In this document: piece after piece, positions 29,641 through 41,843 of the stretch
How positions within the stretch are numbered: position 1 is the stretch's first letter
Layout of the letters: each line of letters opens with the position of its first letter
Program-made: the position numbers and the translations under genes
Origin: Harmothoe impar
Lineage: Eukaryota; Annelida; Polychaeta; Phyllodocida; Polynoidae
NCBI GenBank assembly: GCA_947462335.1
Contig: OX381704.1
Coordinates: forward strand, 27,985,955-28,049,954
Direction of reading: 5' to 3'
Length of the DNA stretch: 64,000 bases
Notes under the pieces: model-generated
Databases searched by the model: none
Seen by the model: the letters and a program-made list of their open reading frames with translations, nothing else
Told to the model about the DNA's origin: nothing

Positions 29641-30030
29641 GGGGTAAAGGTATGAAGGGGGTAGGGTGTGCAGGGGACGGGGTGGGGGGTGAGATGTTCA
29701 GGGAATAGAGTATACAGGGGGTGGGGTGTGCAGGGGGCGAGGTGCGTATATTGTAGGGTATACATGCAGGGGGTGGAGGGGGGTGTACAGGGTCAGGTCG
29801 TGCAGGGGATGGGGTGTGCAGGGGTGTAGTGTACAGGGGGTAGGGTGTGCAGGGTAGGGTCGTGCAGGGGGTGGGGTGTGCAGGGGTGTAGTGTACAGGG
29901 GGTAGGGTGTGCCGGGTGGGGTCGTGCAGGGGGTGGGGTGTGCAGGGGTGTAGTGTACAGGGGGTAGGGTGTGCAGGGTAGGGTCGTGCAGGGGGTGGGG
30001 TGTGCAGGGGTGTAGTGTACAGGGATGGAG
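29640..30030 (+). repeat. 62-bp minisatellite
   Basis: A 62-bp unit beginning tgtgcaggggtgtagtgtac is repeated at 29815, 29877, 29939 and 30001 with very few differences. Shorter variants reach back to about 29640. The 312-codon minus-strand ORF across it is repeat-derived. Confidence 0.9.
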
Positions 30031-30039
30031 TGTATAAGG

Positions 30040-30234
30040 GGTGGCTCGTGCAGGGAATACCCTTACATGACCTGGCAAATCTACAGCAGCCAGTGTGGGC
30101 CGTGCAAGTTTCCCATCGCAAGATGTCCAGCCGCTGCCGAGCTGGCCTCTTTCTCACACCTAGCTGCAAGGGGCAATTGGACTTGGTATCATGCCGAGTC
30201 ATCAGGTTATTATGGCGTGCCGTTGGTTCCTTAA
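30040..30234 (+). other. GC-rich block, possible but unproven exon
   Basis: After the minisatellite the sequence becomes balanced and CpG-containing, with an open frame ending at 30234 (WQIYSSQCGPCKFP, GNWTWYHAESSGYYGVP). Three reading directions are open here, no splice-linked partner exon was found, and I recognise no family. It may equally be repeat DNA. Confidence 0.2.
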
Positions 30235-30691
30235 ATCCCTATTTGTAGATATGTATAAATAATTCTACATACATAGGATTAAATTAAACGTAGTTTACTT
30301 TCTTCAATAGCATTCTCCAGAATCGTGAAAATGAAGTCCTTTTTTCTAGTTTAAAAATGTCCTAAAAGGGGGGGTCGCTCAGTAAGCCCAGTATTCTCTT
30401 TAAGCACGGCATATCCTTGGGGCATGTTGCTAAAGGATAACATTTGTGGAATTGAATTATAGGCCTATACATGTGAAATACAATTTTAGATATGTCCTTG
30501 TAAAAATAATATTACATACTTTTGTGACATTGATCAGATATATATAGCTTTGATTCAGCATGGCGTCACATTCGAATTTTACATACGTCTAGTTATTAGA
30601 CTACGGTATCTGCTGATATTGAATTAGCGATTTTGTGAACCAATGGCACCTCATAGTTTTCCCTCCCATGCGCTGCTTGTGTGAGTGACAT

Positions 30692-32414
30692 CTAACCCTT
30701 TACAGACTAGTCAAAAATGATTGTAGCCATGATGAGTAACTCGCTAAAGCCATAACCGTGCATCATGCACAGATTCTATGAAGTTGATACATTGCAATAG
30801 AGTTGGCATGATGCACCGAATCAGTGCCATGGATCGTGATAAAAAAATTGCATTGGATCATCATACTATGTGACTCCAGAGACCGCTAGTTGAGCCCCTG
30901 TGCACAGTGCACGGTGCAGGTCAGCATTTTGGTGCAGCTATGTCTCACAGACACTGTTTTGAAACTCCCCTCTTAGGGGGTGACATTTTAATTGTTACTG
31001 TTAGGTTATCACTCAGAAATGCAGTCAAGAGAAAGGCCTATCAAGCCATACCTATGATTAGTGACTTCAGCCAAGAGAAGTTACCAATTCTATTGGTAAT
31101 ATGATAGATTTGATCAAAAGCAGGGGAAACCCTATGAAGTTATGAATCCTGGTGGCTCCTTTTGGGTTTATGATATGATCCAATATATTGCTATATGATG
31201 TTAAAAAATGGAAGCGATCAGAGGATGCTCTCACCTGTTCCCAGACCATAACATCATAATAATCATGATTGGGTCATTAAAGCAATTGGTTTACTCTCTA
31301 CTCACACCCACTGAGGTGATTGGGTAATCATGTTAACAGAGTCTGTCAATCACAGCCTAGCCTTTACAGTACTCCAAATGCCATTCAAACCCCTTACATA
31401 ACTACATTCCAAGTACCAGCCCCACTCACCCATGACCCAAACAACCTGCCCTACAACTATTAAGTGACCACAGACTAACTCCAACTGCTGTATACAGAAT
31501 GTACTAGGGGAACTTTGTTGGATTTTATTGACACATAATTGATGATTGTCTGGGTTCTGTGATAGATATAAAGAAAATTCTAAAAGATTTGGATTACATT
31601 TTTCACATTCTACACCATAGAAGAAAAATAATTGATCGTTTAAAATTTCTCAATTTTTTCTGGAGTCCCTGATCATACCACCCAGTGGCGGATCCAGGAT
31701 TGTCTAGAGGGGGGGCACAAACCTGGCCAACCCGGAGTCACTACATGTTTCCCGCGAGCAAAGCGCATTACTCTCGTTCCCAAATCCTTCCGAAGGAAGG
31801 CTCTGGTAACTGCCAAATGTTGGGATTTTGCTGGGTCTGGGCAACCCCTGCTGGTAGCTTGGAACCAGCGAACAGGAACAGGAAATGGAACCAGAAAGGC
31901 TGATGGTAAATCTACCTAAAACTACCATCATACATTCTGGTTTCATTTCCTGTTCCTGTTCGCTGGTTCCAGCCTACCAGCAGGGGTTGCCCAGACCCAG
32001 CAAAATTCAAAGTTCAAGGTCATTTGGCTGTCCCCAGAGCCTTCCTTCGGAAGGATTTGGGAACGAGAGTAAAAGTGCATTAGCTAATATACTAGGGGGG
32101 TTCGGGGGCATACCCACCAGATCAGAGGCCCTCAGTCATGCCCTATGAATACGTCACATCTGTCCCAGCGGCGGCAGGGACCGGGGCCATTATCCTTCAC
32201 TAACAGCATAATGCTATAATGCCTCATGCCGAATTGGTATCATGATGCATAGCCCATGTGCACAGTACTGTATTTGATGCATCATCCTTCAGGAGTGTTT
32301 CGATTTAATCTCATAGAATATGCATGATCCATATTTGCAGTAGTGTGGTCACTCACTAGGGGTTCTATCATCAGGCCAGCTCTTTCAGACATTATACAGG
32401 CTGTAAAGGGTTAG
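30692..32414. mobile_element. 1.7 kb TIR element with CTAACCCTTTACAG ends
   Basis: 'ctaaccctttacag' at 30692-30705 is matched by its exact inverse 'ctgtaaagggttag' at 32401-32414. Subterminal words 'catcatg', 'gcatgatgca' and 'tgcatca' recur on both sides. It contains the hAT-like insertion at 31683-32110. No transposase ORF. Confidence 0.55.
31683..32110. mobile_element. hAT-like foldback insertion (CAGTGGCGGATCCAG end)
   Basis: Starts CAGTGGCGGATCCAG, a terminus of the CAGNGG type seen in hAT-like elements. Its core is an inverted repeat: 31768-31896 and 32071-31935 share 'tactctcgttcccaaatcc', 'ttccgaaggaaggctctgg', 'gctgggtctgggcaacccc' and 'ggaaccagcgaacaggaaca'. The right end near 'tagggggg ttcgggggcat' lacks a clear matching terminus. 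No ORF product. Confidence 0.65.
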
Positions 32415-32639
32415 ACGTTACATCAATGTGTTACCATAGAGACCAGTGGCGGCGTGGCACGATGGGTGGGAAACATGGTGGCTTGGGGCGACGTAACATA
32501 TCTATCACGGACGATGGTGACCAATGGGGTGCAGACTTGTATAAGTCCTTAGTGCAGAGAAAAAGCGAGAACCCAGTGAGCAAACCTTCGTTGATCCAAT
32601 GTTGATTTAACGTGTGTAGTGACATGATATCAACAGTAA

Positions 32640-32830
32640 AGTATACCTGTCAGAAGCTTTGATAAACATAGCTGACAGACAGACAGTAAGCTCTTCCATT
32701 GACAGCCAGCTCAAATAAAGAAATTGACAGACTGACGGCACAGTTTTCACTGTTGACAGCAATGCAAAGAGACATTTATATTTTTCTGTGTACTATTGTA
32801 CATCTGCCTATATACAAAATCACTGAGAGA
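32640..32830 (+). repeat. ACCTGTCAGAAGC / TTGACAG dispersed repeat, copy 1
   Basis: 'tacctgtcagaagctttga', 'ttccattgacag', 'gctcaaat' and 'ttgacagactgacggcacagtttt' recur in order at 63597-63740. Non-coding. Confidence 0.6.
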
Positions 32831-32951
32831 CATAGTGCATGACTGTCTATAGCCCTTGTTGGCTTCCGTATTACGTGTGTTATATAATTCCACATTACTT
32901 TAGACTGAGCTGGGTGAGTAAATGGCGCGGTGCACTGACCTTGAAACCTCT

Positions 32952-33601
32952 GTGGGGTGTTTCACAAGGGGGACATACAATTAATTGTAGAATAAGTGTT
33001 TCTATAGGAGGTGCTAATTGTATATAACCACTAAGACCGACATTTGGTTGTATCAATTGTACACTGCTTATAAAACGTGTTTCACAAAGGTCTACAACCA
33101 AGATTTAAGTCAGGGTCTTTGGCCTACAATCTAGATACAACTAATGTATAAGTGTTTCACAATGCATATTAGCGTAGAGCTCATACCATGCCCGCTAATA
33201 TTTTCCTTATATTATTTTTTCACGTTTTTTTTCATGCAATATATGTGTCATACTACACACAAGAATCCTTGCAAATATCGGTTTATTCAGGATGAAAATA
33301 AACTGGTTATACACATTTAAACAACACTTATGTTGATCCTATGTGATCATCATACAAGGGGAGCGTATTTAAGATAAATTCTTCATGGTTATTAAGGTTG
33401 ACTAACTTTTACCAAATGTTAGTCTTATGTTGGTGTTTCACAAGCCGCATTATTATCTTCAATTGTATCTCAGTATACAACCATAGATACAATTGAAACT
33501 TGTGAAACACCAAGATAAAATTAACATTGGGTGATATCAAGTTGGTCTTGGAAAACATGTTAAATTAATTGTATCTATTTTCTCCTTGTGAAACACCCCA
33601 C
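32952..33601. mobile_element. 650-bp TIR element, GTGGGGTGTTTCACAAGG ends
   Basis: Left GTGGGGTGTTTCACAAGGG; right 'tccttgtgaaacaccccac', the inverse with one difference. The phrases 'gtttcaca' and 'acaattgtat' recur inside in both orientations. Non-autonomous. Confidence 0.75.
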
Positions 33602-33754
33602 TGATGACATTTAGGCTATGCCACTTGTAATCATTGGACATCATGCAGCTATGGTTAGACAATAAAGATAAACACATCTTTATGTTTTTGCTTTATCATA
33701 CCTAGCATATGATACATACCAATTGAACTTTTTAACAATCAAAGACAACAAAAA

Positions 33755-33860
33755 ACGCTATACAACGATGTCTAACGTTTCCCTATGGCTCCTTATCATG
33801 GCAAAATGTTATATAACGTAAAAACATTGTATTGACGTAAAATAACGTTCTTTTGTTAGA
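33755..33860. repeat. AACGTTAT MITE copy (diverged)
   Basis: 'aaacgctatacaacg', 'ccctatggctccttatcatggca' and 'gacgtaaaataacgtt' match the 44042-44188 and 47582-47706 elements in order. The ends are eroded. Confidence 0.55.
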
Positions 33861-34071
33861 TTGGTGATCACATAACCTTTTCTGATATACCCATTCAGTG
33901 GGCGTATTCGACTATCATTATGCTAGATATTGAAATGTTTATGAAATGTGATGTACTTATTACACCTCATATACACAGGTCACACGACATTGGTTAAAGA
34001 TAAATAATGTTGAATACAAGGCCATTCCCCTATTGTCGTCATCTATACCGCTGTACATGCAACGTGGCCGT

Positions 34072-34131
34072 TGGTAAGGGATAGATATCGTTAATAAAGG
34101 AGAGATAACGTTAATAAGGGAGAAATAACCA
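34072..34131 (+). repeat. About 20-bp tandem repeat, 3 units
   Basis: Unit of the type aggagagataacgttaata, with small changes between units. Confidence 0.6.
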
Positions 34132-35399
34132 ATAAGTATGTACATGTACATTAGCAGGACAGGGTGTGTAATCATAGTGAAGGTTCGTGATTCTATGGCG
34201 TGACTTAAGTATTCAGCAAACATCATACTACATCAATGTAAAGAGTCATCCATTAGGTATGTCATCCAAACTTCGGTCATCCTCACCCCGCCCCCCAACC
34301 ACAACACCCTTGTTATGCATTTTTCCATACCTCTATAATTGTTTGCCACCCTCATACCAGGACCCCCTCCGAGCACCACCCCTTCTTGTGTGACATATTT
34401 TATGAATATACTAATCCTAACTTCCACTGTTAGGTCATGAGAATTAAAGTATGCTTTTACCGTCCAAGATATTTTGAGAAGTAATGCGGGCTTTTTTTCA
34501 TTATTCATTTCTCAATATTGAAAAAAAGGTTTAAAAAATATCGATTTTTTTTTTTGGAGGGGGGGGTGTTTTCTATTTGGTCTCCCAAATTTTACATTAG
34601 TAATGAACCTTTCCTGTCGCCCCTTCTAGTACATGGGGGCGGTGGACGGTAAACTCTCACTTTCATTCTCATGGCCATATGTGGGGCAGCGCGCGGCATG
34701 CTGCCAACACTTCTTTCAAGATCAGTAGCTCGGTGCCAAGAGTGACCTGGGAGACATTGGCAACCTCTCTTCCTGCGGTACCCTTCCTGCAGAGATGAAC
34801 GCACCATTAGTTCTGCTGCTGATTCCGACTGGAATGTTGGAGGTGATAACTGGTAATTGACGCCATCGGACGTGGGGGAGGTGCATTGTTATTCTCTAAC
34901 GAGTTCCCGGAACCGCAATCAGGTACAATCATATAGTGTTTGTTGTTGTTTCCAAAAAAGATGGGATCACAATCCCTAACATCTGGGAGTATTTTCCGAC
35001 ATAGAGTACTACAGTGATACCATGTGTTACGAATTTCACACTGTTTAATCTATAAGCAATAGATTTCATAGTTCGTCGAATCTGTCAGCATCACTATATA
35101 TCCACTCTTTCGATGCTGCTTTGTCAGTGGTCAATAACGTAGCATTAAGAAATAATAAATGCATGTGTTTCATTAACAAGCCGTCATTAATTAGTATCAT
35201 ATCATAGATATAGTAATAATAGATGGCAAAGAATTGTGTGAGGATATTAGGCCTACCAAGTGTCAATCCGATTGCCACATTTAACCAAACTCTATAAGAA
35301 GTGTTAACATGTTTATTGATCTTACATCCATGGATATACAATAATGTGTGTACATAGGCCTATATATATATATGCATATACATTTGTACACACATATCT

Positions 35400-35400
35400 A

Positions 35401-35475
<75 letters not shown>

Positions 35476-35526
35476 ATCTATATCTATATCTATATCTATA
35501 TCTATATCTATATCTATATCTATATA

Positions 35527-35590
<64 letters not shown>
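35400..35590. repeat. Compound microsatellite (ATCT)n-(ATATCT)n-(AT)n
   Basis: Three motifs in succession: ATCT to about 35473, ATATCT to about 35525, then AT to 35590. The Tyr/Ile/Leu/Ser repeat ORFs here are artefacts. Confidence 0.97.
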
Positions 35591-35591
<1 letters not shown>

Positions 35592-35984
35592 TTAGAATTA
35601 GATTTTGTAGTTTTGTGGGAATCGCTGTCCAAACATTAGTTCATATCACTAACTGAAAATAGTAAATATTGTGTCGTATGTGCTGATTTTCCATAGAAAA
35701 CTTTCCTATTGCATTCTAAAAATAGATGACGGTGATTATGTTATTTAGGCCTAGTTTGGGTGGATATTTTCCAATTGGTCATTATGATATATTGATGCAC
35801 TAACGGCTTGTGGGAAAAGCATGAGTTCGGTGTATCGGCTGATTATGCACGAGCTGAAGGCGAGTGCATTATTAAGGCGATGCGCCGAACGAATGCTTTC
35901 CAAACAAGCCTTTAATGCGTTTATACATGTACTACCATTTCTTCAAACAGGGCGTACTGTTTGTTTTCATCATAATGTGCTGCA

Positions 35985-36050
35985 TTGTCCGGGAATCGTA
36001 CACGGGCCGACCGCATGGGAGGCAGGCGCGTTACCTCTACACCATCCGAC
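35985..36050 (-). repeat. tRNA-derived sequence (SINE head, Gly-CCC-like)
   Basis: On the minus strand it reads ggatggtgtagaggtaacgc (A-box-like), then 'ctgcctcccatgcgg', an anticodon arm with CCC, then 'gtacgattcccgg' (B-box-like). Acceptor-stem pairing is poor, which fits a SINE head or decayed tRNA more than a working gene. Confidence 0.45.
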
Positions 36051-36439
36051 ACTCGCAAACTCACCCTCCCCTGCCCACCCACCCCTAGCACGAGACCGTC
36101 CCCAAACCACATTCAGCGTCTGGGTATACCAAACATGGGGACAGGAAACAGATAGCCTGGTCATCACTTGATACGCTGACAATGCCGTCTCTCGTCTCTG
36201 GTGACGAAAAGTCATCCTATCGAAAGGCTGACCAAGAACCCTGTCTCCTGTGTATTTCAAGATATGTTGTTTATTAGCCCCAGCAGCTGGAACATTTTGA
36301 CATTTTTAGAACCGAAATAGTGCATTCTGATGCATTTTTAGAGCCCAAGCTCCTTGCACTGCCTGCAGAGAACAAAGGGGCACCATCCAAGAAAATGTTC
36401 AATATCCTATCTAGACTTGAAATGGTGCATTCTGATGCA

Positions 36440-36612
36440 CTCTCCAATAATTTATATCATGTGACTAAGGCCCATGTCCCATGTGTGTCGAATCTAAGAA
36501 ACAGCCAATGTCCCATGTCACTTTAATACATGGCTATGCCCCTTGTCGATTTAAAGAAATGGCCATGTCACCATGTCGGATTTAAGAAATGGCCATGTCG
36601 CCATGTCAAATT
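36440..36612 (+). repeat. About 30-36 bp tandem repeat, TTTAAGAAATGGCCATGTC
   Basis: Three to four diverged units of 'atggccatgtc.ccatgtc..atttaagaa'. The rightmost two are nearly identical. Confidence 0.65.
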
Positions 36613-38089
36613 TAGGGGTCTAGGGCCATTTGGTTAGCTGTTTCCTAGTGGTACTACAAATAGGGGGGGGGCGTCCTAGTACTAGTAGGGACCTTTTAGC
36701 AACCACGTAAAATCTCATAAAACGCAGACGTAACAGGTCCGTATGGGCCCTGTGGACTTGCTGACCAGCCTTCGGCTGTGTTGGTTTTAAAACTATTAGG
36801 GGATGAGCCATAGCAAGTATGAGGCTCATTTGGGGGGGCAGGGTCTATCAGTGATTTTTAGTAAGGTATATATGTATAGAGCTGGAAAAAATGTGATAGA
36901 CCTGTAGAAGTGGTAGCTTTTGCTTTCTAGCACCATGTATATGCACCAACTTCTGCATGGATAAACTCCTCCCCGCAATATTTAGAATGGCTCTGAATTT
37001 GTCAATAATTGAGATAGAGACTTCAGAATGGAACCAAATGAAACCCCATGCATTGCTTCTCCTTCACGTATGCCATTGGTATACGTAGCTCATTTGCATA
37101 TATTACATAATCAGGGAAATAAAGGTTTTTAATTGAAATAGTTTATTATGCCTACCTAACACAATGCAACATGCATATATAGTATCATCTAAATTATGCA
37201 ATCATAGGTCAGAGTAGATGCCACCTATGTGTTGTTCAGCATAGAAAGTGTTTTGGAATTATGAGCTCACTGTTATTATATAATTACGATCTCTTCCCAC
37301 GGTGAGCATTTGTTTCAAGCAGTTGCAAAGGTAATGGAATTAGACAGCGCATTCCTAATAAGTTTCTCACCTAGGGCTGCAACAATTTTTTGTGAATTGA
37401 TTCTTATGCAGTTTTCCCAGGGAATCCAAATCTGCAAGCGGCCATTATGGATTTTGATTGATAATGCCCCTAATTAGCATATTATAATTAGGTAGGCAAA
37501 TTATCAGCTAGGACAGGCTAAAAGCATTGTAAAAATATGTCCAAACCTTCTAGGAATGATATGAGATATGAAAGATGTTCAAGAATGCACTCTTTCAAGA
37601 TTTTTGATTGACGCCTAATTAGCATAATTTATGCAAATATTGAGATAGCAGCATAATTTGACTCTAAAATTATCAGTTGACACACTCATCCCTTGAACAT
37701 AACAGCCAATTTCAAATACAGGATGATAGCAGATAATGGCTGTGGCCATTATTGTAGTCATATTTCAAGATGGCCGCCTATCGATACTTCTACATAAGTT
37801 ATCTCCTCTTCTAATCAACTTAGAACCATGATCCCAAATGCTGAGTATATATTTCTGAGGGCAAGGAATACAACCATGTTACTCTTGAGTTGATGGATGG
37901 CAGCCATCTTGGAATTTAACTAGGTTATTCTTAGAAAACCTATCAAAAAGCGTATTCCTCTAATTATTGCCTCTTTAGTATAGAGGTCTATGCCAACTGT
38001 GTTGATAAATCAATAACCTGAACCCCTATTTCACCTTTTTAATGCCTCTAAACACTGGAGGATTTTTTCCTAATTGGCAGATCTCACCT

Positions 38090-38270
38090 CAAAAAACTGT
38101 TTTGCCCTCAACAAATGTTTTACACCCAAAATTGGTTTGCACTCAAAAATTGGTTTTGCACTCAGAAACTGTTTTGCACTCAGAAACTGTTTTTCACTCA
38201 AAATCTGTTTTGGACAATTTGCCCTCAAAATTGACTTGCACTCAAGATTTGTTTGCCACCTGAAATAGAT
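38090..38270 (+). repeat. About 20-26 bp tandem repeat in the foldback spacer
   Basis: Around seven units of the type ttgcactcagaaactgtttt, some perfect neighbours and some diverged. ORFs reading FALRNC or ECK/AKQ repeats on both strands come from this. Confidence 0.8.
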
Positions 38271-38299
38271 TTTGGATTGCAAGGGTTCCCATTGTGATG

Positions 38300-38725
38300 G
38301 CAAGGAACTGTCAATAAGAGAGCAAATTCACACTACTGACAGTTTGGTGAAGAACTGTCAATACCAGTGTTATTACTTACTACTTGCAGCTTGAACTGTC
38401 AATAAGAGAGAAATGTCCCATTATTGCCAGTCTGAACTGTCAAAAGTTTTCCAGTACTGACAGTTTGAACAGTCAAAGGCAAGATCATGATGGGTCGGCT
38501 ATTGATAGGACAGACTGTCAATAGTCAAAATAACTCTTCTTACTGACAATTTGAACTGTCAATACCAGAAAAGAGTTCTCTTATTGACAGTCCCAACTGT
38601 CAATAACAGAATAAAATTCTCTTATCGACAGTTTCAATGGAATCTTTTTATGTTACTGACGGTTAGAACTGTCAATACAGGAATTTTATCCTGGTATTAA
38701 CAGTTTTTTTAACTGTCAATGAGGG
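38300..38725. repeat. Interspersed AACTGTCAATA / TTGACAGTT repeats
   Basis: About a dozen 'aactgtcaata' words and several inverse 'attgacagt' or 'actgacagt' words with variable 10-40 bp spacing. Many neighbouring pairs are inverted, so the region could form small hairpins. Confidence 0.75.
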
Positions 38726-40691
38726 AATTCTACTTCATAGTGAATACGGCACTCCCATTGACTTAACCAAGGAAGGCCGTATTCAACACCCCCCATGAAA
38801 TAACCCTCATCCATATTTTACGGCCTGTCAAATTATCAAAATTGTTGATTCAACCACTATAAATTAGGCTCTTCAGGGTAATTAAGTTGAATTTACACGA
38901 ATTTTAATTAATAATAACATGAAATATACACAAAGGAGCACTCATTGAGCAGGTAATTACTGTGGCCTGCAGGGACCCCGTTGTAATAAAGTTTTACTGC
39001 ACATTGTTATTGCATTGCATTACACTCTCCTGACAGACTGATCACAATACAAGAGGAAAATTTAGGATAGCTATTTTAGTAGAAGGGCAAGATGGTTGCG
39101 GTAGAAACTTGGTTGCATTGGAGGGGGTTTTCTACATTGAATTTGATAGCCCATGATTTACTCTAGATCTGCCTAACAAAAGGCAATTTGTGTGGGGTGG
39201 TTGGTCTAAAGGGGATTCATAACTTGAGTGTCAACTTAACAAAACCAGTCAAAATGGGCTGGCAAAAATGCAGGTGATGCCACTCAAAAGTATTTGGTAT
39301 ATTGCAAGCATATAAAACAAAGTCTAGATTGCTTCCCTAACTATAATACCATCGGAAATAATAATGTATGTGAGCAGGTTATTGATTTATCAACACAGTT
39401 GGCATAGACATCTATACTAGAGAGGCAATAATTAGAGGAATACACATATTGATAGGTTTTCTGAGAATAACCTAGTTAAATTCCAAGATGGCTGCCATCC
39501 ATCAACCCAAGAGTAACATCATTGTATTCCTTGCCCACAGAAATATATACTCAGCATTTGGAATCATGGTTCTAAGTTGATTAGAAGAGGAGATAACTTA
39601 TGTAGAAGTGTCGATAGGCGGCCATCTTGAAATATGACTACAATAATGGCCACAGCCATTATCTGCTATCATCCTGTATTTGAAATTGGCTGTTATGTTC
39701 AAGGGATGAGTGTGTCAACTGATAATTTTAGAGTCAAATTATGCTGCTATCTCAATATTTGCATAAATTATGCTAATTAGGCGTCAATCAAAAATCTTGA
39801 AAGAGTGCATTCTTGAACATCTGCCATATCTCAAGGCATCATATCATTCCTAGAAGGTTTGGACAGATTTTTACAATGCTTTTAGCCTGTCCAAGCTGTT
39901 AATTGGCCTACCTAATTATAATATGCTAATTAGGGGCATTATCAGTCAAAATCCATAATGGCCGCTTGCAGATTTGGACTCCCTGGGAAAAACTGCATAA
40001 GAACCAATTCACAAAAAATTATTGCAGCCCTAGGTAAGAAACTTATTAGGAATGCGCTGTCTAATTCCATTACCTCCGCAACTGCTTGAAACAAATGCTC
40101 ACCGTTGGATGAGCTCGAAATTATATAATAACAGTGAGCTCATAATTCCAAAACACTTTCTATGCTGAACAACACATAGGTAGCATCTACTCTGACCTAT
40201 AATTGCATAATTTAGATGATACTATATATGCATGTTGCATTGTGTTAGGTAGGCATAATAAACTATTTCAATTAAAAACCTTTATTTCCCTGATTATGTA
40301 ATATATGCAAATGAGCTACGTATACCAATGGCATACAATGGAGGAGAAGCAATGCATGGGGTTTCATTTGGTTCCATTCTGAAGTCTCTATCTCAATTAT
40401 TGACAAATTCAGAGCCATTCTAAATATTGCGGGGAGGAGTATATCCATGCAGAAGTTGGTGCATATACATGGTGCTAGAAAGCAAAAGCTACCACTTCTA
40501 CAGGTCTATCACATTTTTTCCAGCTCTATACATATATACCTTACCAAAAATCACTGATAGACCCTGCCCCCCCAAATGAGCCTCATGTCTCATATATGGG
40601 GCTTTGGCTCATCCCCTATATATATGCTAAAGGCAACACGGGGTGGCCAGGTAAGGATCACTACGCCTGCTGAGGTAGCTGAATCAAGCCA

Positions 40692-40757
40692 GCCCGTCCT
40701 GGTGTAATGGAAGCATGCTCGCTTTCGAAGCGGGAGATCCAGGTTCAAATCATAATG
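40692..40757 (+). repeat. tRNA-derived sequence (Arg-TCG-like), SINE head or decayed tRNA
   Basis: 'gtcctggtgtaatggaagca' contains an A-box-like TGGTGTAATGG. 'ctcgctttcgaagcggg' forms an anticodon arm with loop tttcgaa (anticodon TCG). 'aggttcaaatc' is a B-box. The T stem and the 3' acceptor strand do not pair, so a working tRNA is unlikely. Confidence 0.5.
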
Positions 40758-41843
40758 ATTTCGTTACCAAAATGGCTATGCATATCTTTCATTACCTTGT
40801 TATAATATGTAAAAACGTCTTGGACTAAAAAATATATTCTGAGCGTGCATTAGCCTGAGATAACCGCACGGCAAATATCCACTCTCGGCACGGGAAACGC
40901 CAGAATCGTGGTATAACCCCCTGTGTCTTACCCTGAGTGACCTCATAATCCTGGTTGGGCTTGTTACACGAAGCACGCCCTTTCGTGGTACGGCACTGAA
41001 CGGGACACCCCCTTGCCCTGTCAACAAGTACAAATGAACGGGCTGCTACTGGAGCTCCATCATTTTCTAGACCGGGATCTCCTCAATTCGGGCTACTGAT
41101 GGTAAACATTACCCGCAACATGTCTCACTATATTTATCGTGTAAACGCATATTTCTCACCAAAGTTTTACCAAACAGATTTTTAATTGTGCTATCCCAGC
41201 TAATAATAAAAGTTATTTTACGTCAAAATACAATAGGCTATGCCTGGTTGAATATGGAAAGAGGTTATATATTCACTAAAACTCCAAAAAGGAAGAGTAT
41301 CTTGCTTTGAAAATACCAGTGTGATCATTTACATGATACACTAAAAATTCTGGGGGTTAGTCAATGCTAATATATCTTAGTCAAAACCACTAACTTATCA
41401 GCATTATCAAATCAAACTAAGATTTTGCTAAACTATGACTAACTTTTTAATAACCAGCTACCCACAGGAACTCCACACCAGGTGACAACACAAGCAAATC
41501 ATGAGATACTTACCTATATGATAAGATTGTAATTGCACTTGTTATCATGCTTAGAGGTAACCTTTTCTAATTTTGAATATGATATTAGGTGTCACATAAT
41601 GTATGCATGTATCTACTAAGCCAGATTTTTTTTAAACTGATCAACCTATTCCAATGAGGTTTTTTGAATAGGACACCTTTTTTGTGTTTTTGAAAAATGC
41701 ATATATAAAAGACGGACTCAAGTCTCTATATGGCCAATTCTACAGGACAATAATTGTTATGTAGACAAACTGGCTTCAATGGATGGAGTTACCATTGCAC
41801 AGGTAACTCATGATGCGGTTGTTGCATATTAACCAGGGCCATG

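Larger units (their letters stand above)
36798..40617. mobile_element. 3.8 kb foldback element with 1.2 kb inverted arms
   Basis: The left arm (36798-38020) is matched by the reverse complement of 39375-40617. The outer ends are aggggatgagcc and ggctcatcccct; the inner ends are caataacctg and caggttattg. Landmarks agree along the arms, such as 'gcaatatttagaatggctc' and its inverse near 40400-40440, and 'ttgatggatggcagccatc' and its inverse near 39480-39515. The 1.35 kb spacer holds a 'gcactcaaaaac' tandem stretch and many AACTGTCAATA words. No transposase ORF was seen in the arms or spacer. Confidence 0.88.

Noticed and set aside
29264..30202. 312-codon open frame on the minus strand, the longest in the window
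   Set aside because: It is a translation of the 62-bp minisatellite and the GGGAGG tract. The other frames are equally open, and there is no domain or splice context.
34592..34860. GC-balanced patch with frames on both strands, possible exon
   Set aside because: No frame is favoured, no consistent splice pair was found and no family was recognised.
40692..40757. Functional tRNA-Arg(TCG) gene
   Set aside because: A- and B-boxes and the anticodon arm are present, but the T stem and acceptor stem do not pair.
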